Shown here in pieces: positions 1 through 7,190 of a stretch of DNA of 64,000 nt. Each line of letters opens with the position of its first letter. Position 1 is the first letter of the stretch. The position numbers were made by a program, and so were the translations under genes. Under the pieces are notes generated by a model. It worked only from the letters and a program-made list of their open reading frames with translations. It was not told where the DNA came from and searched no databases. Location of the stretch: the NCBI GenBank assembly GCA_005883305.1, contig VBAC01000001.1, positions 1,550,001 to 1,614,000 of the forward strand. Direction: 5' to 3'. The stretch is from Alphaproteobacteria bacterium. Its GTDB lineage: Bacteria; Pseudomonadota; Alphaproteobacteria; Sphingomonadales; Sphingomonadaceae.

Positions 1-2
1 GC

Positions 3-278
3 GAGCGGCGAGCGGCCGCGCGGATTCTGGCGGCAAATGAAAATGCGGCGCAGCCGGCGCGGGCGATGCGCGAGGAGCAGGATGTGTTTGAAGCGGGGCC
101 GCCGCGGCCGTCGGCCCGATGGCCGCTCCCGCTGCGCGGCGTCACCCCTGCCGACCTGAGACCACTGCAAAGACTGGCCTGGATCTTCGCAATCATGATG
201 GCGATTGCCTTCGCCTTCGGCGTCTTCCTCGCCGGACTGGAGGCGCTCTCACGGCTCGGTCGGACGCTCGTTTCGTGA
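3..278 (+). CDS. C-terminal part of a membrane-tethered LuxR-type HTH protein (gene starts before the window)
   Basis: Only the 3' end is present; the frame is open from base 3. The readable part begins with what looks like the tail of a LuxR/GerE helix-turn-helix domain (ERRAAARILA). A polar linker follows, then one strong hydrophobic helix near the C-terminus (IFAIMMAIAFAFGVFLAG). The complete gene at 1380-1904 has the same layout and matching residues around its final helix (RLAW, AFG, AG.E.L.RL), which is the basis for the call. The TGA stop overlaps the GTG start of the next gene, suggesting translational coupling. That it regulates transcription from the membrane is inference. Confidence 0.6.
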   Translation, partial: ERRAAARILAANENAAQPARAMREEQDVFEAGPPRPSARWPLPLRGVTPADLRPLQRLAWIFAIMMAIAFAFGVFLAGLEALSRLGRTLVS

Positions 279-721
279 ATTATTATTTCGTCGCTCTCCT
301 CGCGATTTGCTCGGCCTACGCCCTTGCGGTCGGCGGCGCGCCTGAGCGGATTGCAGCGGCGAGCTACGCCTTGTCCTGTGGTGGGACCCACTTCGCCTTG
401 GCGAGTCACGCGGGCAGCCGCTGGCTGAAGCTCGAAGTCGGCGTGTTGATCATCGACTTCCTGATATTTGCGTGTTTCTGTGTGCTCGCGTCGCGCGCCG
501 ACCGATTCTGGCCGATATGGGCGAGCGCATTGCTTGGCCTTGGAGTGCTCGGCCATTTGGCGCGATGGCTTACGCCCAATCTAGGCTCGTGGCCTTATGC
601 CGTCAGCCTGACCATCTGGAGCTACCCGATACTGTTCTTGATGGCGTTGGGAGCATGGACTCATCGCCGTCGCCTAGCGCGATTTGGAGAGGACAGGCCT
701 TGGACTCTGTTCTCGGCCTGA
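275..721 (+). CDS. Small multi-span membrane protein, partner of the LuxR-type gene (copy A)
   Basis: A 148-residue protein of unknown function starting at a GTG that overlaps the stop of the upstream LuxR-type gene (GTGA). Four to five hydrophobic segments are visible: residues 1-20, a weaker one around 27-45, about 55-75, 80-97 and 103-125. They are followed by a basic tail (HRRRLARFG). It is clearly paralogous to the protein at 2478-2957: both share GGAPERI near residue 25, a W.P.W motif, a GHLA motif, IWSYPIL and the RRL.RFG tail. Its repeated position next to a membrane-tethered HTH protein suggests the two work together, perhaps as a membrane sensing unit, but nothing in the sequence names a ligand. 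Confidence 0.6.
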   Translation: MNYYFVALLAICSAYALAVGGAPERIAAASYALSCGGTHFALASHAGSRWLKLEVGVLIIDFLIFACFCVLASRADRFWPIWASALLGLGVLGHLARWLTPNLGSWPYAVSLTIWSYPILFLMALGAWTHRRRLARFGEDRPWTLFSA

Positions 722-819
722 TCGTTGATCTTGATTATTGGAATACCAATTGCCGGAGATTGCCGGTGCTCCCGGCATGACGCCTAACTCCTTGCGATAT
801 CCGCTGCCGGGACATTGCA

Positions 820-1278
820 TTGAAGGAAACCGCCGCCGCGCCCGATGCGCTCGATCGCGCCGCAACATTGTCGGTGCTCAGCCGGGAGTTGGCGGCATGG
901 GTGCCGATCCTTCGGCGCATGGCGGAAACCGTCGCTCTCGAGATTAACCCGGCAACCGTCCGCGCTCTCATCGCCGCGCGCCGCTTGCGCGACGAGCATT
1001 TCTGGCCGGCGATGAGCGAGGGCGCATGGGACGTTCTGCTGGAATTGTTCGCCTGCCGGCTCGAGGGCCGGCGACTCACGGTGGCGGAGCTCAGCGACAC
1101 AACCGCGCTCCCCCTCGATTCGGTGCTTCACTGGATCGATTCGATCGCCGCGCGCGGCCTGATATCGCGCAGGATTCCCGAGGGCGAGGAGGCGCTGGTC
1201 GACCTTACCGACGACGGCGCCGACCGGATGCGCGCCTACCTGCTGGCGGCGCTCAACCTGTCGCCTTGGGCGCCATAG
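820..1278 (+). CDS. Winged-helix DNA-binding protein (MarR-like)
   Basis: A 152-residue protein with an N-terminal helical region and a winged-helix domain at about residues 65-145. The helix pair reads LTVAELSDTTALPLDSVLHW and the wing follows at GLISRR..EGEEALVDLTDDG. This resembles MarR-type and related winged-helix regulators, in which an ALVDLTDDG-like strand ends the wing. The start used is a TTG, because no ATG or GTG fits upstream in this frame. It lies between the two LuxR/membrane-protein cassettes, so it may regulate them, but no operator is evident. The fold is fairly clear; the target is unknown. Confidence 0.65.
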   Translation: MKETAAAPDALDRAATLSVLSRELAAWVPILRRMAETVALEINPATVRALIAARRLRDEHFWPAMSEGAWDVLLELFACRLEGRRLTVAELSDTTALPLDSVLHWIDSIAARGLISRRIPEGEEALVDLTDDGADRMRAYLLAALNLSPWAP

Positions 1279-1379
1279 CCAATACATCGCTTGGGGCGTG
1301 ACGGCGGGCACGGGCGCCCCCCCGGCGGCCATAGACGGGCCTTTGTAATCGCGCCGATTCGCGCGATAAGGGAAAAGCC

Positions 1380-1904
1380 ATGAAACCCGAGGGCCTTGAC
1401 CGGTTGACGGAGAAGCAGCGCGAATGCCTGCGCCTCGTTTACGCGCACAAGGAAACCAAGGAGATCGCCCGGCAGCTGGGCCTCAGTCCCGACGGCGTCA
1501 ACCAGCGCATCAAGACCGCGATGAATACCCTCGGCGTCAGCCGCCGCCGCGACGCCGCCCAAATGCTGGCCGAGGCGGAAGGCCTTGGGACCTACCCGCC
1601 GCTGGTATACCGGTCGCGGGACATTGCCTCAGCGTCTGAACCGGCGATGCTTGGCCCATCAACCGAGGGCGGGCGGCAAAGCGGGTTCTCGGGCGAAGCG
1701 ATGAGGGAAGACCAGGCTGCCTTCTGGGTAGCGCCTCAAAGCAGAGAACCCGCGCTGCCGCTCCCAATTGGGAGAATGAGGCCAGATGACATAGGGTTGG
1801 TTGGACGGCTGGCATGGATTGCCGCCATTACGATCGGGGTCGCGCTCGCATTTGGCGCCCTGATCGCCGGAGTTGAAGGACTGACACGGCTCATCTGGGG
1901 CTGA
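1380..1904 (+). CDS. LuxR-type HTH protein with C-terminal transmembrane anchor
   Basis: A 174-residue protein. Residues 8-68 form a LuxR/GerE-type or sigma-region-4-like helix-turn-helix: LTEKQRECLRLV, then TKEIARQLGLSPDGVNQRI as the recognition unit. The middle (about 70-130) is a variable polar linker. The C-terminus carries one transmembrane helix, residues 147-167 (AAITIGVALAFGALIAGVEG). There is no receiver or ligand-binding domain, so its activity may be set by localisation or a partner. It is the complete version of the partial protein at the left edge. The start ATG is preceded by GGGAAAAGCC. The combination of a DNA-binding head and a membrane tail is seen directly; regulation from the membrane is inferred. 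Confidence 0.75.
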   Translation: MKPEGLDRLTEKQRECLRLVYAHKETKEIARQLGLSPDGVNQRIKTAMNTLGVSRRRDAAQMLAEAEGLGTYPPLVYRSRDIASASEPAMLGPSTEGGRQSGFSGEAMREDQAAFWVAPQSREPALPLPIGRMRPDDIGLVGRLAWIAAITIGVALAFGALIAGVEGLTRLIWG

Positions 1905-1969
1905 ACAGTAGAGAAACCGAAAAACCAAATGACCACGCAGCCACGGCTGCGTGGAGAGGGGGAAGCTTT

Positions 1970-2323
1970 ATGCTGAAGGCTCGTCGTAGTGCTGCGATCA
2001 AGGTCGCGGAAAGCCTTTTCGCCGCGGAGCAGGCCATCGACAACGCGCTCGCTCGAGCTGCCGAACTTAATGGCAACATCGTCACTGCTCGAATCGATGC
2101 AAAGCTGTCCGCGCTCGTCGGCCAGGACGCATTCGAGGTATCGGCCTCCGCCTTTGCCGCTCTCGCGCGAGCTCGTTGCGACATCGTCGAAACTCACAAG
2201 CGGCTGAGCGAGACCAAAATCCAAGTTGGTTTGCGCACTATTGCGGTCGGCGACGGAACCGATTGGCCTAAGCCGCCCCAGCCGACCGGAGAGCAAAGTG
2301 GCCACCTCAAGGTCGTTGCCTAA
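1970..2323 (+). CDS. Hypothetical helical protein, 117 aa
   Basis: I do not recognise the family. The protein is soluble, with no signal peptide or membrane helix. Residues 1-85 are predicted mostly helical (long Ala/Glu/Arg-rich stretches such as AESLFAAEQAIDNALARAAE), ending in a short proline-rich tail (WPKPPQP). The ATG follows a GAGAGGGGGAAG ribosome-binding stretch. It lies 65 bases after the LuxR-type gene and before the second small membrane protein, so it is probably part of the same cassette; copy A of the cassette has no equivalent. GC content is lower than in the flanking housekeeping genes. Confidence 0.5.
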   Translation: MLKARRSAAIKVAESLFAAEQAIDNALARAAELNGNIVTARIDAKLSALVGQDAFEVSASAFAALARARCDIVETHKRLSETKIQVGLRTIAVGDGTDWPKPPQPTGEQSGHLKVVA

Positions 2324-2477
2324 TTAGCGCCGTAGGAAGGTTGCAAGGAGAGTCGCTTGTGATGAGAAGGCAGGAATCGGGGGGCGAAGCTCAAGACCAG
2401 CGTAGCGCCGCGGACCACCCTCATAGCCGCCTGAAGATGGACTTGACCGGATCGCGGTCGCGTGGTCCGATCAACCT

Positions 2478-2957
2478 ATGGTTAAGCTCATTGTCTTTTA
2501 CCTTCTGCTGCTCGTCTGTTGCGGTTACGCGCTCCTGCGCGGCGGTGCGCCGGAGCGAATTGGCGCCGCGATTTATGCGATCGGCACCGCTCTCACAGTG
2601 CTTACTTACCGAGCGTGGGCGCAGCGCTTCGGAGCAGTTGAGGTCGGAATCATGGCTCTCGACTTGGCAACAACCGTCGCGCTTCTGGTGCTCGCGCTCC
2701 GTGCTCGAAGATGGTGGCCATTATGGGTGACAGCCTTGCAAGCCGTCAGTACAGTCGGTCATCTCGCAAAGTTGGCCGACCCGCAGATGATACGCTGGGC
2801 TTACGCCTTTCTTCTCGGCATCTGGAGCTATCCGATTCTGGCCATCATCGCCTTCGGCACCTTCAACCACCAGCGTCGTCTCAAGCGCTTCGGGAGCGAT
2901 CCGTCCTGGTCGAGCTTCTCCGGCCGTTCGGGGCGGCCGGCAGCGCCGATGCGCTGA
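2478..2957 (+). CDS. Small multi-span membrane protein (copy B), C-terminus fused out of frame into radC
   Basis: Paralogue of the protein at 275-721, 159 residues, with four to five membrane segments and the shared GGAPERIGAAIYA, GHLA and IWSYPIL motifs. Copy A ends just after its RRLARFG...FSA tail. Copy B reads on past the matching point (RRLKRFG...SSFSG) for about ten more residues (RSGRPAAPMR) to a chance stop. These extra bases also encode, in another frame, the start of the conserved part of the downstream RadC protein. The simplest reading is that the original stop was removed when the two genes were joined by a deletion. The ATG lacks a strong ribosome-binding site. Function unknown. 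Confidence 0.6.
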   Translation: MVKLIVFYLLLLVCCGYALLRGGAPERIGAAIYAIGTALTVLTYRAWAQRFGAVEVGIMALDLATTVALLVLALRARRWWPLWVTALQAVSTVGHLAKLADPQMIRWAYAFLLGIWSYPILAIIAFGTFNHQRRLKRFGSDPSWSSFSGRSGRPAAPMR

Positions 2958-3481
2958 TCGGCGAGTTCGGCTCGGTCGCGGCGATCCTCGCCGCCGGGCC
3001 GGCCGCGCAGGCCCGGCTGCTCGGCGCCGGCCACCCCGCCGTCCCTCATCTGGGAATGATCCGCGACGTGATGCTCCACGTGCTTCGCGCCGAGATCCTC
3101 AAGGGCCCGGTCCTCGGCAACCTGCGGGCGCTGGTCGACTATCTGTTCGCCGATCTCGCGCATTTGCCGACGGAGCGGCTTCGCGTTCTGTTCCTCAACG
3201 CCAAGAACCGGCTGCTCGCCGACGAGACCATGAGCGAAGGCTCGGTGAGCGAGATCGCGATCCATCCGCGCGCGATCATGAAGCGCGCCCTGGAGCTCGG
3301 CTCGACGGCCCTGATCCTGGTCCACAACCACCCGTCGGGAGACCCCTCGCCGAGCCAGGGCGACATCGACTCGACCCGGCGAATCGCCGAGGCCGCCAAG
3401 GCGCTCGACATCTGCATCCACGATCACCTGATCGTCGCCCGGTCGGGTTGGTCGAGCTTCCGCAACCTGGGGCTGCTCTGA
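2711..3481 (+). CDS. radC: RadC family protein 1 (JAB/MPN domain), N-terminus not resolved
   Basis: From base 2882 onward the frame encodes a RadC-type protein. A helical N-terminal part (LVELLRPFG...LIGEFGS) leads to the RadC JAB domain with its hallmark HNHPSGDPSPSQGDID, where the two His and the Ser/Asp are the metal-binding pattern. The family is called a DNA repair protein by tradition, but its biochemical role is uncertain. No ATG, GTG or TTG exists in this frame between 2723 and the conserved region, so a canonical start has to lie inside the upstream membrane-protein gene (2711 or 2723). That makes a roughly 230-base out-of-frame overlap, so the gene may have lost its own 5' end. It is about 40 percent similar by eye to the next gene. 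Confidence 0.72.
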   Translation: MVAIMGDSLASRQYSRSSRKVGRPADDTLGLRLSSRHLELSDSGHHRLRHLQPPASSQALRERSVLVELLRPFGAAGSADALIGEFGSVAAILAAGPAAQARLLGAGHPAVPHLGMIRDVMLHVLRAEILKGPVLGNLRALVDYLFADLAHLPTERLRVLFLNAKNRLLADETMSEGSVSEIAIHPRAIMKRALELGSTALILVHNHPSGDPSPSQGDIDSTRRIAEAAKALDICIHDHLIVARSGWSSFRNLGLL

Positions 3482-3708
3482 TCGTGGGCAAAGCCAGCGA
3501 GGAACGCCGCTTGCGCCGGACGGAGCCGCGGATGCTGCGCCGGCGCGTGCGCGGCCGCTTGCAGTCCCCAGCCTCGCCGGCGGGCCGTTCCGGACAAGAC
3601 CCGGCCGGCGGAGGGCTCGGCGACGTCGCGACGTCCGCCAGCCATTCCGTGGCCCTGTCGCGCGACCCCTGCGGTCCGCAGCCGTGCGATGGCGGCGAGG
3701 TTTCGCGG

Positions 3709-4356
3709 GTGGCTCTCGGAGAAGAAGAAACCGGCCGCTGCCGCTCGCTGCTCGATTCGCTTCTCCGCCCCGCCTGGCCGGGCGAATCCGAGCGCTGGGC
3801 CGACGCTCTGGTCGCCCGCTTCGGCTCTCTTCCCGCGGCGCTCGCGGCGCGGACCAGCGAGCGGGCGCAGATCACCGGTCCGGCGCCGGCGCGCTTCCTC
3901 GGGCGGGTCCAGGACAGCCTCGTTCACGGCCTTCGCGTGCGGGTGGCGGAGCGCCCGGTCGTCTCCACTTCGAAGCAGCTGCTCGATTATCTCAAGGCCG
4001 ACATGGCCAATCTCACCAACGAGCGCTTCCGCGTCCTCTTCCTGACCGCGCAGAACGCGCTCATCGCCGACGATCTCATCTGGGAGGGGACGGTCGGCGA
4101 GGCGCCGGCCTATCCGCGTGAGGTGGTCAAGCGGGCGCTCGAAGTCGGCGCCGTCGGCCTCATCCTCGTTCACAACCATCCCTCCGGCAGCCACCAGCCG
4201 AGCGACGGCGACGTCGACGCGACCCGGCGGATCCTCATGGCCGCCTCGTCGATGGGGATTTGCGTCCACGATCACATCGTCATTTCGCGCGCCGGCTGGG
4301 CGAGTTTCCGATCGATGGGCCTGCTGGACCCACAGCGCGAAGGCGCCGCGGTTTAG
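3709..4356 (+). CDS. radC: RadC family protein 2 (JAB/MPN domain)
   Basis: Second, tandem RadC-type protein, 215 residues from the GTG at 3709, close to the usual RadC length (about 220). The N-terminal part (LLDSLLRPAW...LVARFGS) aligns with that of the preceding gene. The JAB domain carries HNHPSGSHQPSDGDVDATR and ends CVHDHIVISRAGWASF. I chose 3709 because GAGG lies eight bases upstream and because the reading frame before it (from TTG 3448, GTG 3484 or ATG 3532) is Arg/Pro-rich and unlike any RadC N-terminus. If 3484 is used, the gene would begin two bases after the upstream stop. The 227 bases between the two radC genes then hold no other gene I can support. Confidence 0.75.
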   Translation: MALGEEETGRCRSLLDSLLRPAWPGESERWADALVARFGSLPAALAARTSERAQITGPAPARFLGRVQDSLVHGLRVRVAERPVVSTSKQLLDYLKADMANLTNERFRVLFLTAQNALIADDLIWEGTVGEAPAYPREVVKRALEVGAVGLILVHNHPSGSHQPSDGDVDATRRILMAASSMGICVHDHIVISRAGWASFRSMGLLDPQREGAAV

Positions 4357-4400
4357 GTCCGGACTCAGTTAGGCTTGCCTGGATTGGCGAGAAAAATTCA

Positions 4401-4516
4401 GAGTCATCCCGGCGAAAGCCGGGACCCATGAACGCGGTATTCGGTGGAAAGACGCAAGTCTGCGCCTCTCCTCGACCCAAAGTGTTCATAGGTCCCGGCT
4501 TTCGCCGGGATGACTC
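4401..4516. repeat. Hyphenated palindromic repeat, GTCATCCCGGCG family
   Basis: Two long arms form an inverted repeat: GAGTCATCCCGGCGAAAGCC... on the left and its complement ending CTTTCGCCGGGATGACTC on the right. About 50 bases between them hold a weaker internal hairpin. It sits between the convergent radC and fsa genes, where it could act as a two-way terminator. A related element lies at 35117-35265, and the GGCGAA(A/G)GCCGGGG core recurs at 23773-23838 and 37528-37665. Confidence 0.85.
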
Positions 4517-4557
4517 CTTATTAATTCCAAGGGTGAACTTCGACTCGAGTCCGCACC

Positions 4558-5211
4558 CTAGCCGATCGACTGCCCCGTCTTCTCCCAGTCGGCGAGAAAC
4601 GTCTTGATCCCCGCCTCGGTCAGCGGGTGTTTGAACAGGGCCCGGATCACCGCCGGCGGCGCGGTCATCACGTCGGCGCCGAGCTTGGCCGCCTCGAGCA
4701 CATGGATCGGGTGGCGGATGCTGGCCGCCAGGATCTGCGTGGCGAAATCGTAATTGTCATAGATCAGGCGGATGTCAGCGATCAGCTCCATGCCCGTCTG
4801 GCCGATATCGTCGAGCCGGCCGAGGAACGGCGAGACGAAGGTCGCGCCGGCCTTGGCCGCGAGCAAGGCCTGGTTGGCCGAGAAGCACAAGGTGACGTTG
4901 ACCATCGTCCCGTCGCCGGTGAGCTTCTTGCAGGTCTTGAGCCCGTCGACCGTCAGCGGCACCTTGACCGCGATATTGTCGGCGATCTTGCGAAGCACCT
5001 CGGCCTCGCGCATCATCCCGTCATGGTCGAGAGCGACCACCTCGGCCGAGACCGGCCCGTCGACGATCCCGCAAATTTCGCGCACCACCTCGATGAAGTC
5101 GCGCCCCGCCTTGTGGACGAGGCTGGGATTGGTGGTCACGCCGTCGAGCAGACCGGTTTCGGCCAGGTCGCGGATTTCTGCGGTGTCGGCGGTGTCGGCG
5201 AAGAATTTCAT
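4558..5211 (-). CDS. fsa: Fructose-6-phosphate aldolase / transaldolase-like protein
   Basis: A 217-residue protein of the small transaldolase (FSA/TalC) family, a TIM barrel that makes or splits C-C bonds of sugar phosphates through a Schiff base. The hallmark opening [13 protein letters not shown] is present, as are TTNPSL near residue 26, the Schiff-base lysine K83 in NIAVKVPLT, the CFSANQA strand, and the [11 protein letters not shown] phosphate-binding loop. Length matches the family exactly. Sequence alone does not separate fructose-6-phosphate aldolase from transaldolase activity. In many sphingomonads this gene lies close to priA; here several accessory genes (5245-10349) lie between them. 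Confidence 0.92.
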   Translation of the reverse strand: MKFFADTADTAEIRDLAETGLLDGVTTNPSLVHKAGRDFIEVVREICGIVDGPVSAEVVALDHDGMMREAEVLRKIADNIAVKVPLTVDGLKTCKKLTGDGTMVNVTLCFSANQALLAAKAGATFVSPFLGRLDDIGQTGMELIADIRLIYDNYDFATQILAASIRHPIHVLEAAKLGADVMTAPPAVIRALFKHPLTEAGIKTFLADWEKTGQSIG

Positions 5212-5244
5212 GTCGCTCGGCCTAGGGTCCCTGCCCGCCCCCGG

Positions 5245-5862
5245 TCAACCCTGGCCGACGATCGCGGCCGGCGCGGCGATCGTCTGGGCGGTGAAATTGA
5301 GGGAGATCAGAGCGTAGGCGATGGCGAGGCCGGTCCAGTGCAGCCAGCGCCTCTCCGATAGCGCCATGGCGACGAACAGCGATGCGATCAGCACTGTCGG
5401 CAAGGCGATGTCGAGCAGCAGCCCGGCGAGGTCGGCCTCGCCGGCCATCGCCGCGCGCGGCGCGTCCGCCGCCAGCGCGCAGGCCAAAGTGAGGTAGAAA
5501 TAGAGGCGGTTTTCGAAATAGAAGCGGCCGAGATCGATCCCTTCCTCGCCGACCTCGTCCGGAAGCACCGCGCTCGCCGCGAGGAAGACGAAGACGTTGG
5601 GCAGAAGCAGCACGACCAGGCCGCCGAAGCTCACCCGATCGACCACGGTCATGCTCCAGATGCTGAAGAATTCGGAGATCAGCAGGAGCAGGACGAGCAA
5701 GGCGGCGGCGACCGGAAGCGCCGCCCATTTCACGGCGTGGGCGCGGCGGAGCAGCCGGTGAAGGCTGATCAGCAGATCGGAAAGGGCGAGCGCGAGCACG
5801 ATCGTGACGAACGCGCTCAGATAGGAAAAGAGCGTACCGGCGCCGACCACCTGATCCCCCAC
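5245..5862 (-). CDS. Multi-span membrane protein of unknown function
   Basis: A 205-residue protein with about six hydrophobic segments, among them residues 10-32 (LFSYLSAFVTIVLALALSDL), 45-63, 80-100, 120-132, 150-168 and 175-195. The start is a GTG (another GTG lies four codons on). No conserved catalytic motif is visible, and I cannot assign a family. It is 33 bases upstream of fsa on the same strand, so they may be co-transcribed. An integral inner-membrane protein is all the sequence supports. Confidence 0.6.
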   Translation of the reverse strand: MGDQVVGAGTLFSYLSAFVTIVLALALSDLLISLHRLLRRAHAVKWAALPVAAALLVLLLLISEFFSIWSMTVVDRVSFGGLVVLLLPNVFVFLAASAVLPDEVGEEGIDLGRFYFENRLYFYLTLACALAADAPRAAMAGEADLAGLLLDIALPTVLIASLFVAMALSERRWLHWTGLAIAYALISLNFTAQTIAAPAAIVGQG

Positions 5863-5968
5863 CGCGGCAAATCCAACCCGATTTCAGGATTATGGTCCCG
5901 CGCCGCCCGAGGCAATGGCCCCCGCGCCCGAAATTGGGGACTGTCGCTATTTCCCGCTCGCCGGCGGC

Positions 5969-6397
5969 TCAGGCGCCGGCGAGCGCCTCGGCCCGCTGCG
6001 CGCGCCGCTCGGCCGTCAGCTTGGCCGCGGCCCAGATGTCGACCAGCGTGACTCCGGCGACCGCGGCCATGGCTGCGACGACGTTGCGGCGGACGGCGCG
6101 GTCCTCGCTCCTCAGCCCCAAAGCGAGCGTCCCGAGATCGACGAAATCGCCTGCGGCGCGCGCGATCATCGCCGGCGCCGGATTGGCGGCGAAGGCGCCG
6201 ACTCCAGCCCCGATCTCGCGCGCGCCGTAGAAGCGGATCAGGCCTTCCTTGCCCTCGAGGCCGAGCCACCGCGCAAGCCGGCCGGGCGCGACAAGCTCGG
6301 CGGCGCCGAGGCCGAACGAGAACCAGCCGAGGCCGCGCGCGACCTGCTCGGCCAGGGTCCAGGATTTGGGCGTATTTTCGGCTTCGGCGTGGGTCAT
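5969..6397 (-). CDS. Hypothetical membrane protein, DUF4267-like
   Basis: A 142-residue protein starting MTHAEAENTPKSWTLAEQVARGLGWFSFGLG. The ATG at 6397 has GGAG six bases upstream; two further in-frame ATGs (6409, 6433) are less well placed. Three hydrophobic stretches are visible: about 20-37 (GWFSFGLGAAELV), 60-80 (REIGAGVGAFAANPAPAMIA) and 105-125 (VVAAMAAVAGVTLVDIWAA). The pattern GWFS.GLG.AEL.AP...A...G followed by R..G.REI.AG..... is typical of small membrane proteins found beside SRPBCC/cyclase-type proteins in sphingomonads. No enzymatic residues stand out. Confidence 0.6.
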   Translation of the reverse strand: MTHAEAENTPKSWTLAEQVARGLGWFSFGLGAAELVAPGRLARWLGLEGKEGLIRFYGAREIGAGVGAFAANPAPAMIARAAGDFVDLGTLALGLRSEDRAVRRNVVAAMAAVAGVTLVDIWAAAKLTAERRAQRAEALAGA

Positions 6398-6503
6398 GAC
6401 GGGCTCCATGGCGTTGCGCGAGGTGGGACGCACGAGGCGCTTTCCCGTTCCCTTCGTTACGCCGCCGCCCGCGAAACCGCGGCCGGAAAAAGAGGGACAA
6501 TCC

Positions 6504-6974
6504 CTAGTTAGGCCGGCGCGGCCTTTGCTTGGCCGAGACCGACTTGATGATCAGCCGCTCCTCGGCCCGCGGGTCGATCGGCGCCTCGGCCCGGTCGAGC
6601 GCCGCGACGATCAGCGCCTGGATAGGCGGATCGTCGAAATCCTCCGGCGCGTGGAGCCGGACGTGGCGCACCCGGCTCCCCTCGCCCTTCAGCAGGCCGT
6701 GCGGATCGGGCAGAGTCTTGCCCCACAGGAAGCAGAGCGTCACCCAGCGCGGCATCACCGCGAGCGACAGGATCGCCTCGCCGGCCTTCTCGCCGCGGGC
6801 GAAGCCGATCGCGAGCGCGTTGTAATTGTCGTAGACCAGCACCTGCGCCCCCGGAATCCGCGCCCGTGCCCTGGCCAGCAGGGCGCGGGTCAGCGCCGCC
6901 ACCTGCGGCGTGAACTTGTCGATAAAGCCGTCGAGCCGTTCCTGGGCCTCAGTCGTATCCTGGCGTGCAATCAT
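6504..6974 (-). CDS. DUF1801-type (YdhG-like fold) protein
   Basis: A 156-residue cytoplasmic protein starting MIARQDTTEAQERLDGFIDKF. It shows the layout of the DUF1801 family: an N-terminal helix pair, then VLVYDNYNALAIGF (compare the usual Y..P.....), then strands AGEAILSLAVMPRWVTLCFLWG and a C-terminal basic region. The frame stays open far upstream through the opposite strand of the next gene, but the family-like sequence begins at this ATG, so I end the gene there. Function of the family is not established. It is divergently placed to the MACPF-like pair, with 216 bases between them. Confidence 0.7.
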   Translation of the reverse strand: MIARQDTTEAQERLDGFIDKFTPQVAALTRALLARARARIPGAQVLVYDNYNALAIGFARGEKAGEAILSLAVMPRWVTLCFLWGKTLPDPHGLLKGEGSRVRHVRLHAPEDFDDPPIQALIVAALDRAEAPIDPRAEERLIIKSVSAKQRPRRPN

Positions 6975-7190
6975 GTGCCGCGCCTCCCCGGCCACGATAG
7001 CACGAGCCGCGCCTGAATCGACAGTGCGGCGAAGAAATCCCCAAGTCGGACCATTCCGCCGCTTCACCGAAATCGTCATTTTTGGTAGGCCTTGTTCGGA
7101 CCTGATCGATGAGGAGCCCGGGTCCTGATCGCAGGGGCGAAGGCGAAAAACGCATCTTCTACTTCGCCTATGCATGGCGGGGAGGGGGTT

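Noticed and set aside
2341-2730. A 129-codon plus-strand frame overlapping the start of the second membrane-protein gene
   Set aside because: Its sequence is polar and then becomes the out-of-frame reading of the membrane-protein gene. It has a fair ribosome-binding site but no homology to the paired cassette.
3448-3708. A long N-terminal extension for the second RadC protein (starts at 3448, 3484 or 3532)
   Set aside because: The encoded residues are Arg/Pro/Ser-rich and unlike RadC. GTG 3709 with GAGG upstream gives the normal family length, though the longer form cannot be excluded.
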